Notes: generated by a model from the letters alone, not told the origin. DNA of 64,000 nt from Porites lobata (GCA_942486035.1 CALNXK010000583.1:1-64000), one strand, 5' to 3'. Shown: positions 12,190 through 24,977, counted from the first letter of the stretch. Made by a program: numbers and translations.

Positions 12190-13366
12190 CTGCAACACCA
12201 CCTACAAGTATTCCTTTCTTCCTCAACTTCAGGGCACATCTTACTGCGTCAATAGTTAAAGGATTCTGACTCACACCCAGCTGCCTCAGCTCCCTCAAGT
12301 CACCGATCTCAGCAGGTAGTTCAGTTAGTTTATTTCCAACCAAGTACAGCTTTTTAAGTTTGGTCAGCCTGTGTATACTTGTAGGTAGATTAACCAAATG
12401 GTTGTCACTCACACTCAGGTGCCTCAGCTCCCTGAGGTCACAGATCTCAGCAGGTAGTTCAGTTAGTTTATTTCCATCCAAGTACAGAAATTCAAGCTTG
12501 GTCAGCCTCTGTATACTGGTAGGTAAACCAACCAACTGGTTGTCACCTACCCACAGCTCCCTCAGTTCCCTCACGTCACCAATCTCGGCGGGTAGTTCAG
12601 TTAGTTTATTTCCAAGCAAGTCCAGCTCTTCAAGCTTGGTTAGCCTGTGTATACTGGTAGGTAGATTAACCAAATGGTTGTCACTCACACTCAGCTGCCT
12701 CAGCCCCTTAAGATCGCAGATCTCAGCAGGTAGTTCAGTTAGTTTATTTCCATCCAAGTACAGCCATTCAAGCTTGGTCAGTCTGTGTATACTGGTGGGT
12801 AAACCAACCAACTGGTTGTTATTCACACCCAGCACCCTCAGCTCCCTGAGGTCACCAATCTGAGCAGGTAGTCCAGTTAGTTTATTTCCAACCAAGTCCA
12901 GCTCTTCAAGCTTGGCCAGCCTGTGTATACTGGTAGGTAAATCAATCAAATTGTTGTCTCTCACACTCAGCTCCCTCAGCTCCCTGAGGTCACCAATTTC
13001 AGCAGGTAGTTCAGTTAGTTTATTTCCTCTCAAGTACAGCTCTTCAAGTTTGGTCAGCCTCTGTATACTGGTAGGTAAACCAAGCAACTGGTTGGCACTC
13101 ACCCACAGCTGTCTCAACTCCCTGAGGTCACCAATCTCAGCAGGTAGTTTTGTTAGCTTATTACCATCCAATTTGAACACAATAAGATTTTTCAGCCTGC
13201 TGATACTTGCTGGTAATTCAGTCAGGTTATTTCTATCCAGCACAAGTTTCTCTATTTCACTCAGTTCAGTGACTGCATCAGGTACCCTGAAGAGTCCTTT
13301 TCCTTTCAGATCCAAAACTTCATGCTTTAAGTAAGCACTCAAGTTTGGACTAATAGAATGCTCCAT
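12190..13366 (-). CDS. Copy A, exon 1: leucine-rich repeat exon of ROCO-type protein
   Basis: The start codon at 13364-13366 (context AAACATGGA) opens a frame encoding MEHSISPNLSAYLKHEVLDL and then about 14 repeats of 23 residues plus a final partial one. The repeats alternate two types (LPTSIxRLTKLEELYL and LPAEIGDLRELRxL), as in the shoc2/MFHAS1-like LRR class. The donor GTAAGG at 12184-12189 follows ILVGGVAG and leaves phase 1, which fits the next exon (4332-4784). There is no N-terminal signal peptide, CARD or death domain. The exon is fully open, although the downstream ROC exon is broken. The opposite strand also has long frames here; these are shadows of the repeats. Confidence 0.85.
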
Positions 13367-14120
13367 GTTTCAAATTGTTAATGAAAAACCTGACAGTAAT
13401 TCTTCTTATCATCTAGAAATAACAAAAATAGTGACCTATAGAAAAATCAAGAACATATCATCAATATAGGTGATTTTAGAGAATTAAAATAAAAGAAATC
13501 CAGAGAGCAGATGCTGTTGGTGCATTCAAAAAATCTTTTATTATTAAAGACAATATTATTATAGAATTAAGGTGTCGAAATTTAATACCCGTAATCCTTA
13601 ACTTTATTTGCCAGCCAAGAGATCTGTTTACTCAACTTGCAGGGGCACCCAACGAGAATATATTATTAGTATTTAAACGGTAAAATTTGGGCATATTTTT
13701 ATCCCCTAAAAATTTTTCATCTGTTCGGATTTCCTAGCTGAAAAACTAGTGATCCGAAAATTATAGGGATCAAAACTAATACCTTTTCGGAAATTCCAGC
13801 CAGAAAAAATAAAGCCCCCCGAAAATTCTAGGTGACCTTTTTAGGGTTAAATTCCGTTAAAAATGGGCAATTATATCTCTCATTATACCATTTTTTAGAT
13901 GTTCAAAAATCCTAGGAGAGGCAGGGAAGCAAGAGATTATACAAAAAATGTTCCGAAAATTCTAGATCTCAGATCGTCTTCCGAACAGATATTTTCCGAA
14001 AATTGACGTTGGGAGCCCCTGAATGACTTGTACGATAAGAGCAAGAAACGCTGAAGATCTGGGCTCTGAGATCTAAAATCTGCTGAGCTTTGGTTCGACT
14101 AAGGAAACGAGCGGCAAACG
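13367..14120. other. 5' flank of copy A
   Basis: The first about 190 bases match the flank of gene B (54587-54760), including CATTCAAAAAATCTTTTATTA. Homology then stops. At 13640-13760 there is a piece of a repeat (CAGGGGCACCCAACG... CCTAGCTGAAA) also found at 59500-59640. No TATA box or gene could be recognised with confidence. Confidence 0.5.
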
Positions 14121-15375
14121 CTGTGGCTATATGGCCGGTAACTGTAAAGGTTTTCAAAACACTAAATGACCGGTAGTCCTATATTCTAAGTAAATTTCAC
14201 AAATCGAAAAAATCCAGCTAAAACAAACTATAATATGTTGAAATTCTCAGTTTGTATAAATAAATATGTAAAATTTAGCCGTCAATTAATGGCTAAATTT
14301 TCGTTTTGTATATATACAGAGTGACTTAACGGCTAATTTTTTGTTATGTCTGTAGACAAAAATTATAGCAAATTTAGCCGTCATATGTCGATTAACTACG
14401 GGTGTGTATATAAATGCAAAATTTGCAATAAATTTACTCTATTCTCTACTCTATATTCTCAGTAAATTTCACAAATCTAAAAAATCCAGCTAAACTAATT
14501 GAAACTATCATATGTCGATTAACTACAACGACAACAGGAAGCATCTGCGACCCTGAATTTTAATCAGCTCAGGAAGCGTGTTATAGATTTCAAATTTGAA
14601 TGAATGTCGGCATCTGCTATAAAATGCAGATAACATTTTTTTATATATTACTGATCACTGTGTCTATGTAAAATATAATTAGTATATATGTTTTGATGTA
14701 GACTAGGTTAGTTTAATTCTTAAACACACGACCCCAAAAGCTTTTATAGCTTTAAAACTCATCGTATTTAAATAAAGATAATGTATGCATTTATTGGATC
14801 ATTCTCAGCGGCAGGGAATAGATTGTATTAAGAAAAGTCAAGCGATCCTGAAATGCTTATAGATCTCAAGTCTAGCGTTTGGTTTCCGCTGGGCTCAGAA
14901 GACGAAACCATGTTTTTTGACACTAAAAACTTTTTTCAGCTCGACTGCCGGTCAAGGTGTTGAAAACACTAAATGAACGGCAGTCCCTATTAGAGGATAG
15001 TGTAAACCAAACGCTATTCCTTAGATCTATAAAACATTTCAGGATCGCTTGACTTTTCTTAATCGACATGACAGTTTAGATTAGCTGGAATTTTTCGATT
15101 TGTGAAATTTACGGAGAATATAAGGACTGCCGATCATTTAGTGTTTTCATCACTTAAGTGTCACAAAACATGGTTTCGTCTTCTGAGCCCAGCGTAAACC
15201 AAACGCTAGACTTGAGATCTTTAAAGCATTTCAGGACTGCTTGACTTTCCTTAATCGACATATGATAGTTTAGATTAGCTGGAATTTTTCGATTTTGTGA
15301 AATTTATTGAGAATATAGGACTGCCGGTCATTTAGTGTTTTGAGAACCTTGACGGGTTACCGGCCATATAGCCAC
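14121..15375. mobile_element. Composite of nested palindromic DNA elements
   Basis: The outer arms are inverted: TGTGGCTATATGGCCGG at 14121-14137 and CCGGCCATATAGCCACA at 15359-15375. Each is followed inward by AACACTAAATGACCGG and ATTTCACAAATCGAAAAA-type sequence. A second inverted pair lies inside (14862-14920 and 15163-15222, sharing CTCAGAAGACGAAACCATG), and a further GGCTAAATTT palindrome lies at 14270-14390. No transposase frame is present. Confidence 0.65.
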
Positions 15376-18300
15376 AACAACAAAGGATACGAACGAACAG
15401 TAAATAAAGCGAGAAGAAACAAAATTCTAAAACGAAAATAAATACTCACAAGATTTGCAGTACGCGGTAAGACGTGAAAGAAACGATAATTCGAAGATTA
15501 CAAAATGATAATTCTAACTCGATGTATTTATTTACATTAATTTCTGTAATTCAAAGGTTTCATTACCATCTTTCAGACCGCGAGCACATGAGCCAGCCCA
15601 TAATAGTAAAGCAGATGACGTACGCGAATTCGGTACCAGTGCCCGCGGTGGTAGAAAAATTAAACCAAAAATTTCACCCCATTAGCAACGAGAAGGCTTT
15701 CAACAAGGGCGAACTTATGCGTTATGCTAGAAATAGCTCAACTTTACTCTCAATCAATTAGACGCGTATAAATTTCTGAAAACGCTTACGCTTTAGGGGT
15801 TATCCAGCAAAGGTTCTACTTCCTACCTTTAGGAAGATAAACTATGGCAACAGAAGAAAATGGTTCGCTAAGCCCAGACCGGTTATCTGAGAAATTCCGG
15901 AATAATAAACTTTCCCCTTTTCTTGCTGTATAAAGCTCAAGTGTTTCTTCTCTGCTTTTAAGTAGCTACTATTTTCTTCCAAGTGTGTCCTCTTTCTCAT
16001 TTCAATTCAGTCTAGACTCTTGTTGATGACCGCCAAAAATGCAAAGATTGAGTGCCTATCTTAGGGAGGTGGTCACCTACATGTATCGAACAACAGTGGG
16101 TCCCTTCCTAGAAGATCGAGGTCTCAACACATCTGCATTTTGGAACAGACTTCATTGCATGCAATTTCTAATCTACAATATGTGTAGTTTCATACCCTGC
16201 GAGTAGAGGCTACATTTTCGCTGTGTGAGCTCTCGCAGGGTAGTAGATTCAAGGTGTCAGTAAAAGATTTTCACACACTTTGAGTAGTGTACTTCATACA
16301 GCAAACAAAAGATTAAACATTAAAATGCCTCAAATGTTTGCTACTGGGGGATAAAAACATTTGGAAATTTTAAAATCATCCGACATCCAAAACCGTGGTT
16401 ATGGTTGCTTATGAGAGGGGATCATTCAGAAGAGATTCCAACTATAGCGATTCAGTTGGGGAAATTTTGGTGGTTTTTTTTCGGTTGCTTATGTGAGGTG
16501 GTCGCCAATGAGAGGACGCGTCCCACATGAAGGTTCGACTCATTAGTATGTATCACAGTGCACCAGATTCTGTAATAATGGTGGTGAAACTGACCATGAT
16601 GCAAGGAAAATGATGTCATTATTTGTGTACTGCTCTGTTTCTCAATTCTGGCTATGGATGTATTATGGGTAAGTGAACATGTTTGTGATCAGGTATACAT
16701 GTAATATGTATTATAAGCTGAAAAATAATTTAATTTCTGCGGATCTGGAAATAATCCCAGGAGGGGGAGCTTAATTGATTTTAAGTGACTGGGCCATGGG
16801 GGTGCAAGGGAATGCTTATTTGAGGGGGAGACACTTATTTGAAGGGATGGCTTAAATTTCATTTTTCAGTATTTCAGCCTCAAGATAGCATTTGTCTTTG
16901 TTTTAAACAGACAAAAAAACTAAGCAATGAAACTACAACAAATTTTTCAATATACCCAAATTAGGAATTTTTGGCATTGCTTTCATTGTTGTTGGCGGGA
17001 TCTAGGACTGTTAGAAAGGAACCGTTTGATGCCAGATATTAAAGGCTTATTTCTCCTGCCAGCTTCCATACAAGAAAGCCATTGTATTAGTATTGAAGAG
17101 CTATTTGGTCCATTTCGGAAGTTTAAAACCCCATATTTTGTATTTTCATGCAAGTATTGTCGAGAAATTCGAGGTCATTGAGGAGAAGTGCACGAAGCCA
17201 TATTCGTTGTCGTCAGTGCTGACCTACAAACAGATCAAATGTGGCGTTTAATGTGGTCATCTGGCTTTCATTTCTGTCTATTAAGTTTCTCCAGTCAACG
17301 ATCTACCTTTGCCGGATAGTTTTTAAACGGTGAATGTATAACAACATCAGTTAAGTCTTTTTAGTTGGTGTTTGTAGTTGCAGCTATAGTTTTCCCTCAC
17401 AGTTTTTACCCTAATATTAAGAGCAAGTAGACAGATGCCATTCCGAATAACAACGAAAAACGTTTTGCAATTTACCTGAAGACGGAGAACGGTTGATTCA
17501 GCGAAAGAAAACTCAAAGGGGTGGGCAGATGGCAGCATATATGAACTCGCCCCGATGACTCAACCGAGAAAATGTATAGGTTTAATTTATAAGTATTTAA
17601 ACTATAGTTTATTGTAAAAAGACTCTCAGTAACTAGGTAGATTAAGGAAACGTTTTAAAACCAAACTACTTTTACCACAAATTATAGTTACTTGATGCAC
17701 CAAAATATAAGCAATGGCCTTTGTAAAATATTTACACATGGTTACATAGCATGATAAGAAAAATACTCTGGTAAGTGAATTCTATTATAAAACGTACCTT
17801 CAAATTATGATAAGGAATTGGTGTTCCCCCGTGACGGGGGATGATGAGAGGCTTTAATCTGTATTCACACACTAGATAAGGATTACTGGTAGACAGAAAT
17901 GATACTTAACAAATCATTACAATTCAATGAAACCTGGCTGAAAATATTCACAGATTGATAAGGAGCACCTGAAACAGAAACGATTCTAAGCGAACAGATT
18001 CAACTGGAAATGTGTTTTGAGCATTCTACGATATGAGTGATCCTTTACGAAAAAATTTTACTCAACACTGCATATCTTCAGAGACTGCAGGCAAGAAACA
18101 GCTGGAGCAGAACTGTTCTTAACACCTTACTGCTCGGAAAGTCTCTTCTAATTGGTCACAGGAAACAATGACATGTGATTCTTCCAATTGTTTTAGTATT
18201 GTTTGGGGTCAGGAAAACGCACCATTGGTGACTTCTCTTCCGAGCAGCTACTACATGACCCTTAATAAGAGTGAAAATGCTAGAAAAAATTTCTGACCTG

Positions 18301-18540
18301 TATACTTGCAGACGGTAAGACGCCGCAAAAAGTAATAATAATCTGCGACATTAATCGCAGACAGAGAAACTAGTAATAATTAGTACACACATTTTGCTAG
18401 GACGTAAAGTACAAGAAGGCCTAATGACGGAGTATTTTACAGGGGACTGTAGGCAAGATGGTCCCTAACAAACAAAATCTGTTGATAATACTCAAGTAAT
18501 CAGTTTATCGTAGTACTAAAGACGACTGTGCATGACTTTT
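15376..18540. other. Flanking DNA without recognised gene, partly duplicated upstream of gene B
   Basis: Bases 15900-17250 resemble 54880-55860: shared AGTTTCTTC/CTCTTTCTCATTTCAATTCA, GGGAGGTGGTCAC, the ATTTGAGGGGGA repeat, and AAACTACAACA. This extends the tandem duplication upstream of the LRR exon. A 95-codon frame at 15474-15761 has no recognisable motif. Bases 17300-18540 hold nothing I can name. Confidence 0.45.
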
Positions 18541-20219
18541 TCTGAGACATAAAAGGTTTGTATTGAAAAGGCTACTTGTGCCGTCACAATAACATTGACG
18601 GATTAAAAAACTGTACATGAAGAAAAATAGACGGCTTGTTCCTTGTCAACAGCTTAGCGAATAAGGAGCCACCAGGAGCCATAATGAAAGTGGGAGGCCG
18701 CAAGGGCGAGGTCCCGGCGGCTCCATCGAAATAGCCAAATGTACTATTTTTAGAACAAGCTGCGCCACCCTCAACGTCAAAAACTCGCGCGGGAACACGC
18801 AAATTTGCGCGGCTCTCTTGTCGAATTTGAGGAGATGGGCGATCGTTTAGCGACTTTTTTTGAGTGCTCTCTGAAGTTTCCAAGTGCTTCATATCTCGAT
18901 AGGCAATGCATTCACAGTGAAAGAATGAGCCAGTATTATGTAAACATCACTACAAATACGATTACTGCAAAAACCTCGAGAGGCTGTAATGGACCAGCAG
19001 TAAGAATAACGGAAAACAAGCCAAGGAGAAAAATGTGATTGAAAACAAAAACAAATACAAAACGAAAAATAAAATTATACAACAAAGAAAAAGTAGCTTA
19101 GACAAGAGACGAACATGGACCATCTTCACGGAAGGTCGGCTCTTTGACCACTGCGCCACGAAGCCAAGGACAACGTTAAGTGGGAAAATTATTACATTTA
19201 AAGTATTATTTCCGTGAAATTCTGCCGGTAGACGCGTTTTGAAAATGGTAGAGCTGTAGTTATCATGAATTCAAAGATGTATTTTAGGAATACTAACCAT
19301 AATTATCTGTTGTTTTTATTAACTTTCCGTCTCAAATTCGGAGGAGGCAATTATGACAGAAATGGAATACATTCATCTTCTACGAAGACAATTTCCGACA
19401 CCACTTTGGCTGTTTATCCTTTACGCAGCGCCTTCGCAAAAAAAATGCGCAATTTGCACGAGATGACACGATTTGTGCTAAAAATAGCACATTTGGCTAT
19501 TTTGATGGAACTAATCCCATTACTGGAAAAGGTCTCCAGTTATGGTCTTTCTTACCCCGATTTGCTCCCGAAGCAAACCTGATTTGCAAAATCTGAAGCA
19601 AAACCTGATTTGCTCCTGAACTGAATTGCATTGAATTGAATATCGCGAGGTCAGAACTCTTGAATTGAAGTGTAATCAGACATAACTCAGGTTAATTAAG
19701 GAATGGATCTCTTAAAATGTGTAAGGGGGTAGTCTAGTTTAAAGCAGATTTAACTTTTCGACTTGAAACTTTGCATGCGGTAAATACTTCTTCAAAAATA
19801 TTCTTATCCCTTGTCACTAAGGAGCTATCTTAGTCACGTGACTTGTCACGCCCATTTTTTTGCCATTTAGTTTGGTCCAATTTTACGACATTTTACAAAT
19901 GCTATTTTGTTTTCTTTCAATGACTATTAACACAAGATGGAATTAATCGGTGTTTTGAGTGAACTATAACGTTTCCAGTTGAGAGTGGGACTGTGTCGAG
20001 GAGAAAACATTTGATAATTGCATAGGAATAAAATATTTTGCAATTCTCCGTGTAATTTAACTCATTTGACTTTAAACTTAACACTATGGAAAAATAAACG
20101 GGACCTTCAACTGCTATTTTCATGGCGTAATCTAAAAATACTTAATTTGCATAATTATGCGCGTGACTGATCACGTGACCTTAAGAGGCACAGTGTGAGC
20201 TTCAAAAATGGTTTCAAAC
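18541..20219. other. Region 3' of copy C
   Basis: Bases 18560-18660 resemble 26640-26740, downstream of the last exon of gene B (shared CGGATTAAAAAA and AAAAATAGAC), which suggests duplicated 3' flank or 3' UTR. The rest is unique or repeat-like, with GC-rich 18660-18860 showing no protein I recognise. Confidence 0.4.
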
Positions 20220-20588
20220 TTAAGCACATATGTTTAAGTAAAAATGAAAGAAGATGGCGGACAAAACAAGAAAAAATGACAAAAGCCCGAAATGGAGCGA
20301 GGAGGGATGCCTTAAATCACTCGAGTAATGAATAAGGCTAACATAGTGAAGCTCATGCACGTGACCCAGCACAAGTCGGTTGCTACCAGTAACATCATAC
20401 TCTGGGCAGATCATTACGTCATGGCAACGGGGCAGACTGCTGATCACGTGGATACACGTTTCAAAACAGCTTGCCGCGCCGTGTAGAATCACGTGATCAC
20501 CCTATGTACCATCTACCATCATGCTAGTGAGGTAGGCATCCCAAGATGAATATCCATCAACAAAATGAAACAGTTCTGTCCCATTCGG
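20220..20588 (-). pseudogene. Copy C, OTU domain C-terminal exon with Trp-to-stop
   Basis: This is homologous to gene B exon 10 (26805-27089). The acceptor TTACAG lies just before 20588 and the frame reads PNGTELFHFVDGYSSWDAYL as expected. Codon 29 is TAG (20502-20504), where gene B has a TGG Trp codon in DGxWGDHVIL. After the stop the frame stays open through LGHVHELHYVSL, which holds the catalytic-type His of OTU proteases, and then diverges to a stop at 20220. The lesion truncates the protease before its His, so any product would be inactive. Confidence 0.8.
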
Positions 20589-22149
20589 CTGTAAAAAAGA
20601 AAGAACATACTGTAGTTAATGGAGAAGAAGGTAGAGTGCTTTTGTAGAAGGTATATATTCAGGCAGCTGCGCTGTTGTCAGCTCTCTCTAAGGCGGACCC
20701 CGCTGGTATCGGCACCAGAGCAGACATGTCCACTTTAGTAGTGAACAGGAACCAGGCCAAAAGGGTGTCTGCAATGGACACTGAAATAAACTATGACAGC
20801 ATTCTCACCAAATACGCCAAAAAAGAACATGATTCCTGCAAGTTACATCATCAATGTAAGAATAACTGGTTATACTAGAAACTACTAAAAAATAGCTCGT
20901 ATAACTTAGAAGTTATCATGAGTTATCACCTACACTTATTTGTTCCATTTCATGCTAATGAGATTTCTCTTCAAAAACGAGGTCTAAACTGTGTATCCTA
21001 TACTATTCTCCTTGTAAAAAGTCCAACAAAAACAATTAAGGACGGCAGGGACCAACACTTTCAGGAAAGTACTTTAGGAGGTTTTAGTGAGGTGTCTGTT
21101 ACACGTGTAAGTGAGAGGGGAAGAGGTGTTTAACAAGAAATAATAAAAGCTTTGAAATTTCGACTTGGCCAAGTAAGTTGAGTCAGAAATAACCCTACAT
21201 ATATAACCAGTATTGAGGACCTCAAGTTTATCAGTTAGTTTTATAACTGTCAAGTTTTACCCTCTTTAAAAAAAGTATTCACTTCACTTCACTAGGTAGA
21301 CATATGCTGTTGGAACAAAGCGGATTTCACTGAACATTTCCTACTTAGCAAAAAATGTACTTATTAAAAGTTAGGACATAAGTCAGACGATCGAGGCGAC
21401 AGAAACAAATTTCCTAAAATCGGTTGCCATTTACACCTCCGAGATGAAAATGTGATTAAAGGAAACGAATTTGCGTTAATTTAAATCTTCATGGTCCTTA
21501 TGTAGCGTTTTGTAAATTAAGAAAAGGAGAATAAATTTCTGGGATTTGTATTTTAAGGACAGCATCCCGATCTAATAACAATACTTCGTCGCCGTGCGTT
21601 CGAGGTCCTTCACAAAACGTCCCATTAGGAAGTTTCACGTCGTGCAGTGGACGACGAAGAAAAGTACAAACATGCGTGATGCTCATGCAGAGCTGCTGTT
21701 TTGCTCATAAAGGGTGGATTCATTTGCAGCATACCCGTAAAGCCGTCGTATTTGCTTGCAGGAATTTAAGGCCCCGTCCACACGTATCAGGGTATTTTTA
21801 ACCTTCTGTCCACACGAAAACGGCCTTTTCGGGCACCAAAAACACAGGTCACCAGAAAGCGGTCCCCAGAGTGGACTTTTGAAAACGTCGACTTTTCGTT
21901 TACGTGTAGACGGACAAAAACAGAGGTTTTCTAATACGACGATGTCATTTATTATACGCTAGTAGCACTGCGTTTGTTCTGTGAGGGATGCTATCGTATT
22001 TCAATCATTTCAGCGTTTTTATGTATGTGGACAGGGTCTTATTACTTATAACCTTAAGAACAATGAAAAAAATAAGCGGGCAAATGCGACGGCTTATAAA
22101 TTACGGCTCGCAATTGAATCTACCCAAGTAAAAATAATAAGGTACTTAC
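20589..22149 (-). other. Intron of copy C between OTU exons
   Basis: Matches parts of gene B intron 9 (for example 20620-20720 against 27110-27210, and 20880-21130 against 27800-28090). It contains one intact MITE (21768-22040) that in gene B is split by the 7.4 kb transposon. Confidence 0.65.
21768..22040. mobile_element. MITE with GGCCC(G)TCCACACGTAT ends, uninterrupted copy
   Basis: About 270 bp bounded by AAGGCCCCGTCCACACGTAT and ATGTATGTGGACAGGGTCTT, with the inside rich in CACACG/CGTGTGGAC. The same insertion in gene B (28628-36397) is interrupted, which shows that the MITE preceded both the duplication and the larger transposon. Confidence 0.65.
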
Positions 22150-22400
22150 CAGCCTGGGGTTTTCCCGAAGGTGTTGAACAATTGTTCGACGTAACTCATC
22201 ATGGGACATTTGAATTCCATTGACGAGGTCAAGCTGCTCTGAGAGTGCAAAAAACATGCAGTTCCCCTCTCCTTGATTGTCAGAAATCGCAAAACCTTTC
22301 TCCAAAGCAGTCCTCTTTAACGTCTGCAACAGCTTAGTTTTGCAGGACTCTATACGTGCTTCCAGCAGGATTTGTTGAAGGGCAACGACAATGGGTTCAC
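22150..22400 (-). CDS. Copy C, OTU domain N-terminal exon
   Basis: At 251 nt it has exactly the length of gene B exon 9. The acceptor (TTTACAG) and donor (GTAAGT) are intact and the frame is open. It encodes QQILLEARIESCKTKL, then ISDNQGEGNCMFFALSEQL with the OTU catalytic-type Cys, and ends ENPRL. The exon itself looks functional, but the next exon of this copy has a nonsense codon and no LRR, ROC, COR or GT exons precede it, so it is probably part of a pseudogene fragment. Confidence 0.7.
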
Positions 22401-22571
22401 CTGTAAAGGGAAGATGAATAAGACAAAATAAGATAGAGGTTATTTCACGCCAGTTTAATAGGAGATGATGATAATGATAATGATAATGATAAACAATTTG
22501 TATAGCGCTAGAGCTATAAAATATTCATAAGCGCTTAACATTAATTTACAATGAAAAAAATGCCTAAAAAG

Positions 22572-22660
<89 letters not shown>
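22572..22660. repeat. (CTA)n microsatellite
   Basis: About 29 near-perfect CTA triplets followed by a short (ATA)n tract. It adjoins a LINE-type 3' tail (22480-22570), where such simple repeats commonly end a retroelement copy. Confidence 0.95.
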
Positions 22661-22661
<1 letters not shown>

Positions 22662-22994
22662 ATAATAATAATAATAATGATAATAAAAGAATTTCATCCT
22701 ATGCTAAAATCTAAAAAATAAAAGTCTAATATTCTATAAAAAAAATTACTATTGAAATATTCAAAGCACTAAACTTCAGAGTTATTCTAGTAAATTATTA
22801 GCTTTCCTAAAAAGAAATTTTTTAAGATGCTTTTTAAAGATGGCGAGGCTGCTACTTGTTCATATAGTTAATGGCAGCGAGTTCCATAAAACAGGTGTAG
22901 CACAGTGCACTGGTCTGAAGCTTAAAACAGTCGACAATTTCAGAAATATTACTGTGGTTTTAAAAGAACAAAGTAACCTCACTCTATTGCTAAA

Positions 22995-23195
22995 TTAAGA
23001 ATTTGTTCATGCTTAGCGTGCGTATATCGAGTTATGGATGCACGCGGGAAGTTTGGAGAGCACGAAAGATGCGTAAGAGTTGTACGAGGCGATAGCCGAG
23101 TGCAACTCTAGCTTCTTGAGTGCTCTCCAAACTTCCCAAGTGCATCCATAACTCGATATACGCACAGCTAAAAGCATGAGCAAATTCTTTTATAA
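22995..23195. repeat. Long hairpin MITE-like palindrome
   Basis: The arms TATCGAGTTATGGATGCAC... GGAAGTTTGGAGAGCAC and the reverse complement (GTGCTCTCCAAACTTCCCAAGTGCATCCATAACTCGATATACGC begins near 23120) form a near-perfect stem of about 80 bp with a short loop. A weakly similar half lies at 18850-18900. Confidence 0.75.
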
Positions 23196-24195
23196 CATAG
23201 CTGATAAAAATCAGTGCTCGCTTTTTGATTAACTGCAAAATTCTCGTAACGCGCGACACAATAACAAACGGTTCTATTGGCTGATTACGAACACGCCACA
23301 ATCGTCTAGTTTGAATGAAAATATTCTTTTTGTAAAAGCGAGAAAGAAAATTTGCTTCTTTATTCGTTAAGTCAACGGAAACTCAGCAGAAACAAAGGTA
23401 ACAGAGTCTTAAAGTTCACCTAAAGTTGAACTACTAACATGTTCGTAAGAAGTTGTGGAGTATGGTTTGGATTTGCTGAAAACATGTTTACGTTTTGCTC
23501 GGCGAAATCCAGAAAACATATTTTTAGCAAACACGACTGTCATCCGTCTTTGAACTTATATTCATTTACGAACATTGGCTGGTCATTACGGCTTCTTGAG
23601 AGGAGCTGGCAGCAGTTGCTTTTGTGAGTAATATATCTATGTCTTCTTGTGTAATTTGTGTTGTTATTGCGAGAGAAATTTTCCCGCTTCAGTCGGATTG
23701 TCCGGAGATAACAAAGTGCATAACAAATTTAAAAACAACAATAAAAACGGAAATTTTGCCTTTAAATGTTGTTTATGGCCAGTTGGTGTCTGTTCTGTTC
23801 CCAGTGAATGTCTTTAGGCCAAAATTTGCTGCAGCTAGTCTTCGACAAATTTGCGAAACGCGCAACTTGCGAGTTTTTTTTTTTTTCTTAATTCGGCTTT
23901 ATTTTTGCTGCTTGTTGGATCAGGACCTAAAAGGTCAATACCGATAGAAAAATTGGGCAGTTCTTCGCTGGTTTCTTCCATATTTTAAAGAGAAGGAAAA
24001 GTGCACTTAAAAGACGACAACTTTGCAGCCAGGTAAGAAAAAAAATGCCCACGTCATCTTATTTACGCACGGGCGTGCGTAAATAAAGATTTTGCTCATG
24101 TCGGCTCAATAGGACTTATATAGGGCAAGCACGCGCGCTATGTTATTAATAAATTTTGGCTTTCGTTTAATTGGCAAAGCAAACAATGACATTAC

Positions 24196-24270
24196 CTGCC
24201 ATCGGCCCTGTTGCAGCATCTTTTTCCAGGTCATTCTGTGGGATGTCATCTTCTTGGGTTTTTTCAACAC
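24196..24270 (-). CDS. Copy C, second 25-residue cassette exon
   Basis: A 75-nt, phase 1-1 exon with acceptor TTTACAG and donor GTAATG. It encodes GVEKTQEDDIPQNDLEKDAA and ends TGPMAG. It corresponds to gene B exon 8. The cassette is hydrophilic and acidic and is probably a linker. Confidence 0.65.
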
Positions 24271-24437
24271 CTGTAAAATTTAAAATTTTCCGTAAATTTA
24301 AATGGTTTGGTCGGTAAGCGGGAGAGGGAAACAGTTACTTTACGTCAGTTTACTTGAAGACGCTACACTAAACATTGAAAAGCTAAAAGCACCCGAATAG
24401 TCTTTGGTTTAATTGACAAAGCAAACAATTACATTAC

Positions 24438-24512
24438 CTGCTATCAGTCCTGTTGCAGCATCTTTTTGACAGTCGTTCTGTGCAAAGTCACCTTCTTTGG
24501 TTTTTTTAAGAC
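24438..24512 (-). CDS. Copy C, first 25-residue cassette exon
   Basis: A 75-nt, phase 1-1 exon (acceptor TTTACAG, donor GTAATG) encoding GLKKTKEGDFAQNDCQKDAA and ending TGLIAG. It corresponds to gene B exon 7. Homology with gene B continues upstream to about 24870 and is then broken by LINE sequence, so the GT, COR and ROC exons of this copy are missing. Confidence 0.65.
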
Positions 24513-24977
24513 CTGTAAATTTAAAAAATAAGTGATGATTAAAAGAAAAAAATGTCACTCTTAAAAAAAGGAAGATTCCAACGTTAAAGGCGCCCCATTC
24601 ATTTTTTGTGACAAGTTATAAGCCAAAAGTTTAGCTGGACTTTTTTGGTTACTTTCTTTTTATATACAAGAGAGCCCCACCATTACTGCTGCATATGAAT
24701 AGAAATCAGATGACTTTGATGTCTCGCAATGTTATAGATTTTAATTGTATTTACCCTTAACTCCTTCAAGTCATATCAAGTGTAGCCACAACATGTTATA
24801 AAATTATACATGAACGTTTTAAAGAATGGAATTGATCAGCCGCTAAAAGATATCTTGATTGATAAACAAATTCCCCTCATCAGTAAAACAAGATATGTAT
24901 GGTGAACAGTGCAGAGAATGTGAATGCTAACATTAAGGTTAAAAAGGTTAACGACAATATTTCTGAAGCGATCACAT

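Larger units (their letters stand above)
22401..24195 (-). other. Intron of copy C with microsatellite and palindromic insertions
   Basis: The part next to the OTU exon (22420-22570) matches gene B 36780-36920, including a GATAAT repeat and the tail TATAAAATATTCA(T/A)AAG(C/T)GCTTAACATTAA. Bases 22840-24130 are an extra insertion absent from gene B. No gene is recognisable in the frames around 23440-23950. Confidence 0.5.

Noticed and set aside
12360..13334. Long plus-strand frames opposite the LRR exon of copy A (167 and 140 codons, Ser/Leu-rich repeats)
   Set aside because: They are antisense shadows of a 138-bp repeat that lacks stops on both strands. The minus-strand LRR frame explains the sequence fully.
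18584..18892. 102-codon minus-strand frame in GC-richer DNA
   Set aside because: Part of it matches the non-coding 3' flank of gene B (26640-26740). No motif.
23439..23947. Two plus-strand frames in the copy C intron insertion
   Set aside because: No recognisable domain, and the region is an insertion with palindromic repeats.
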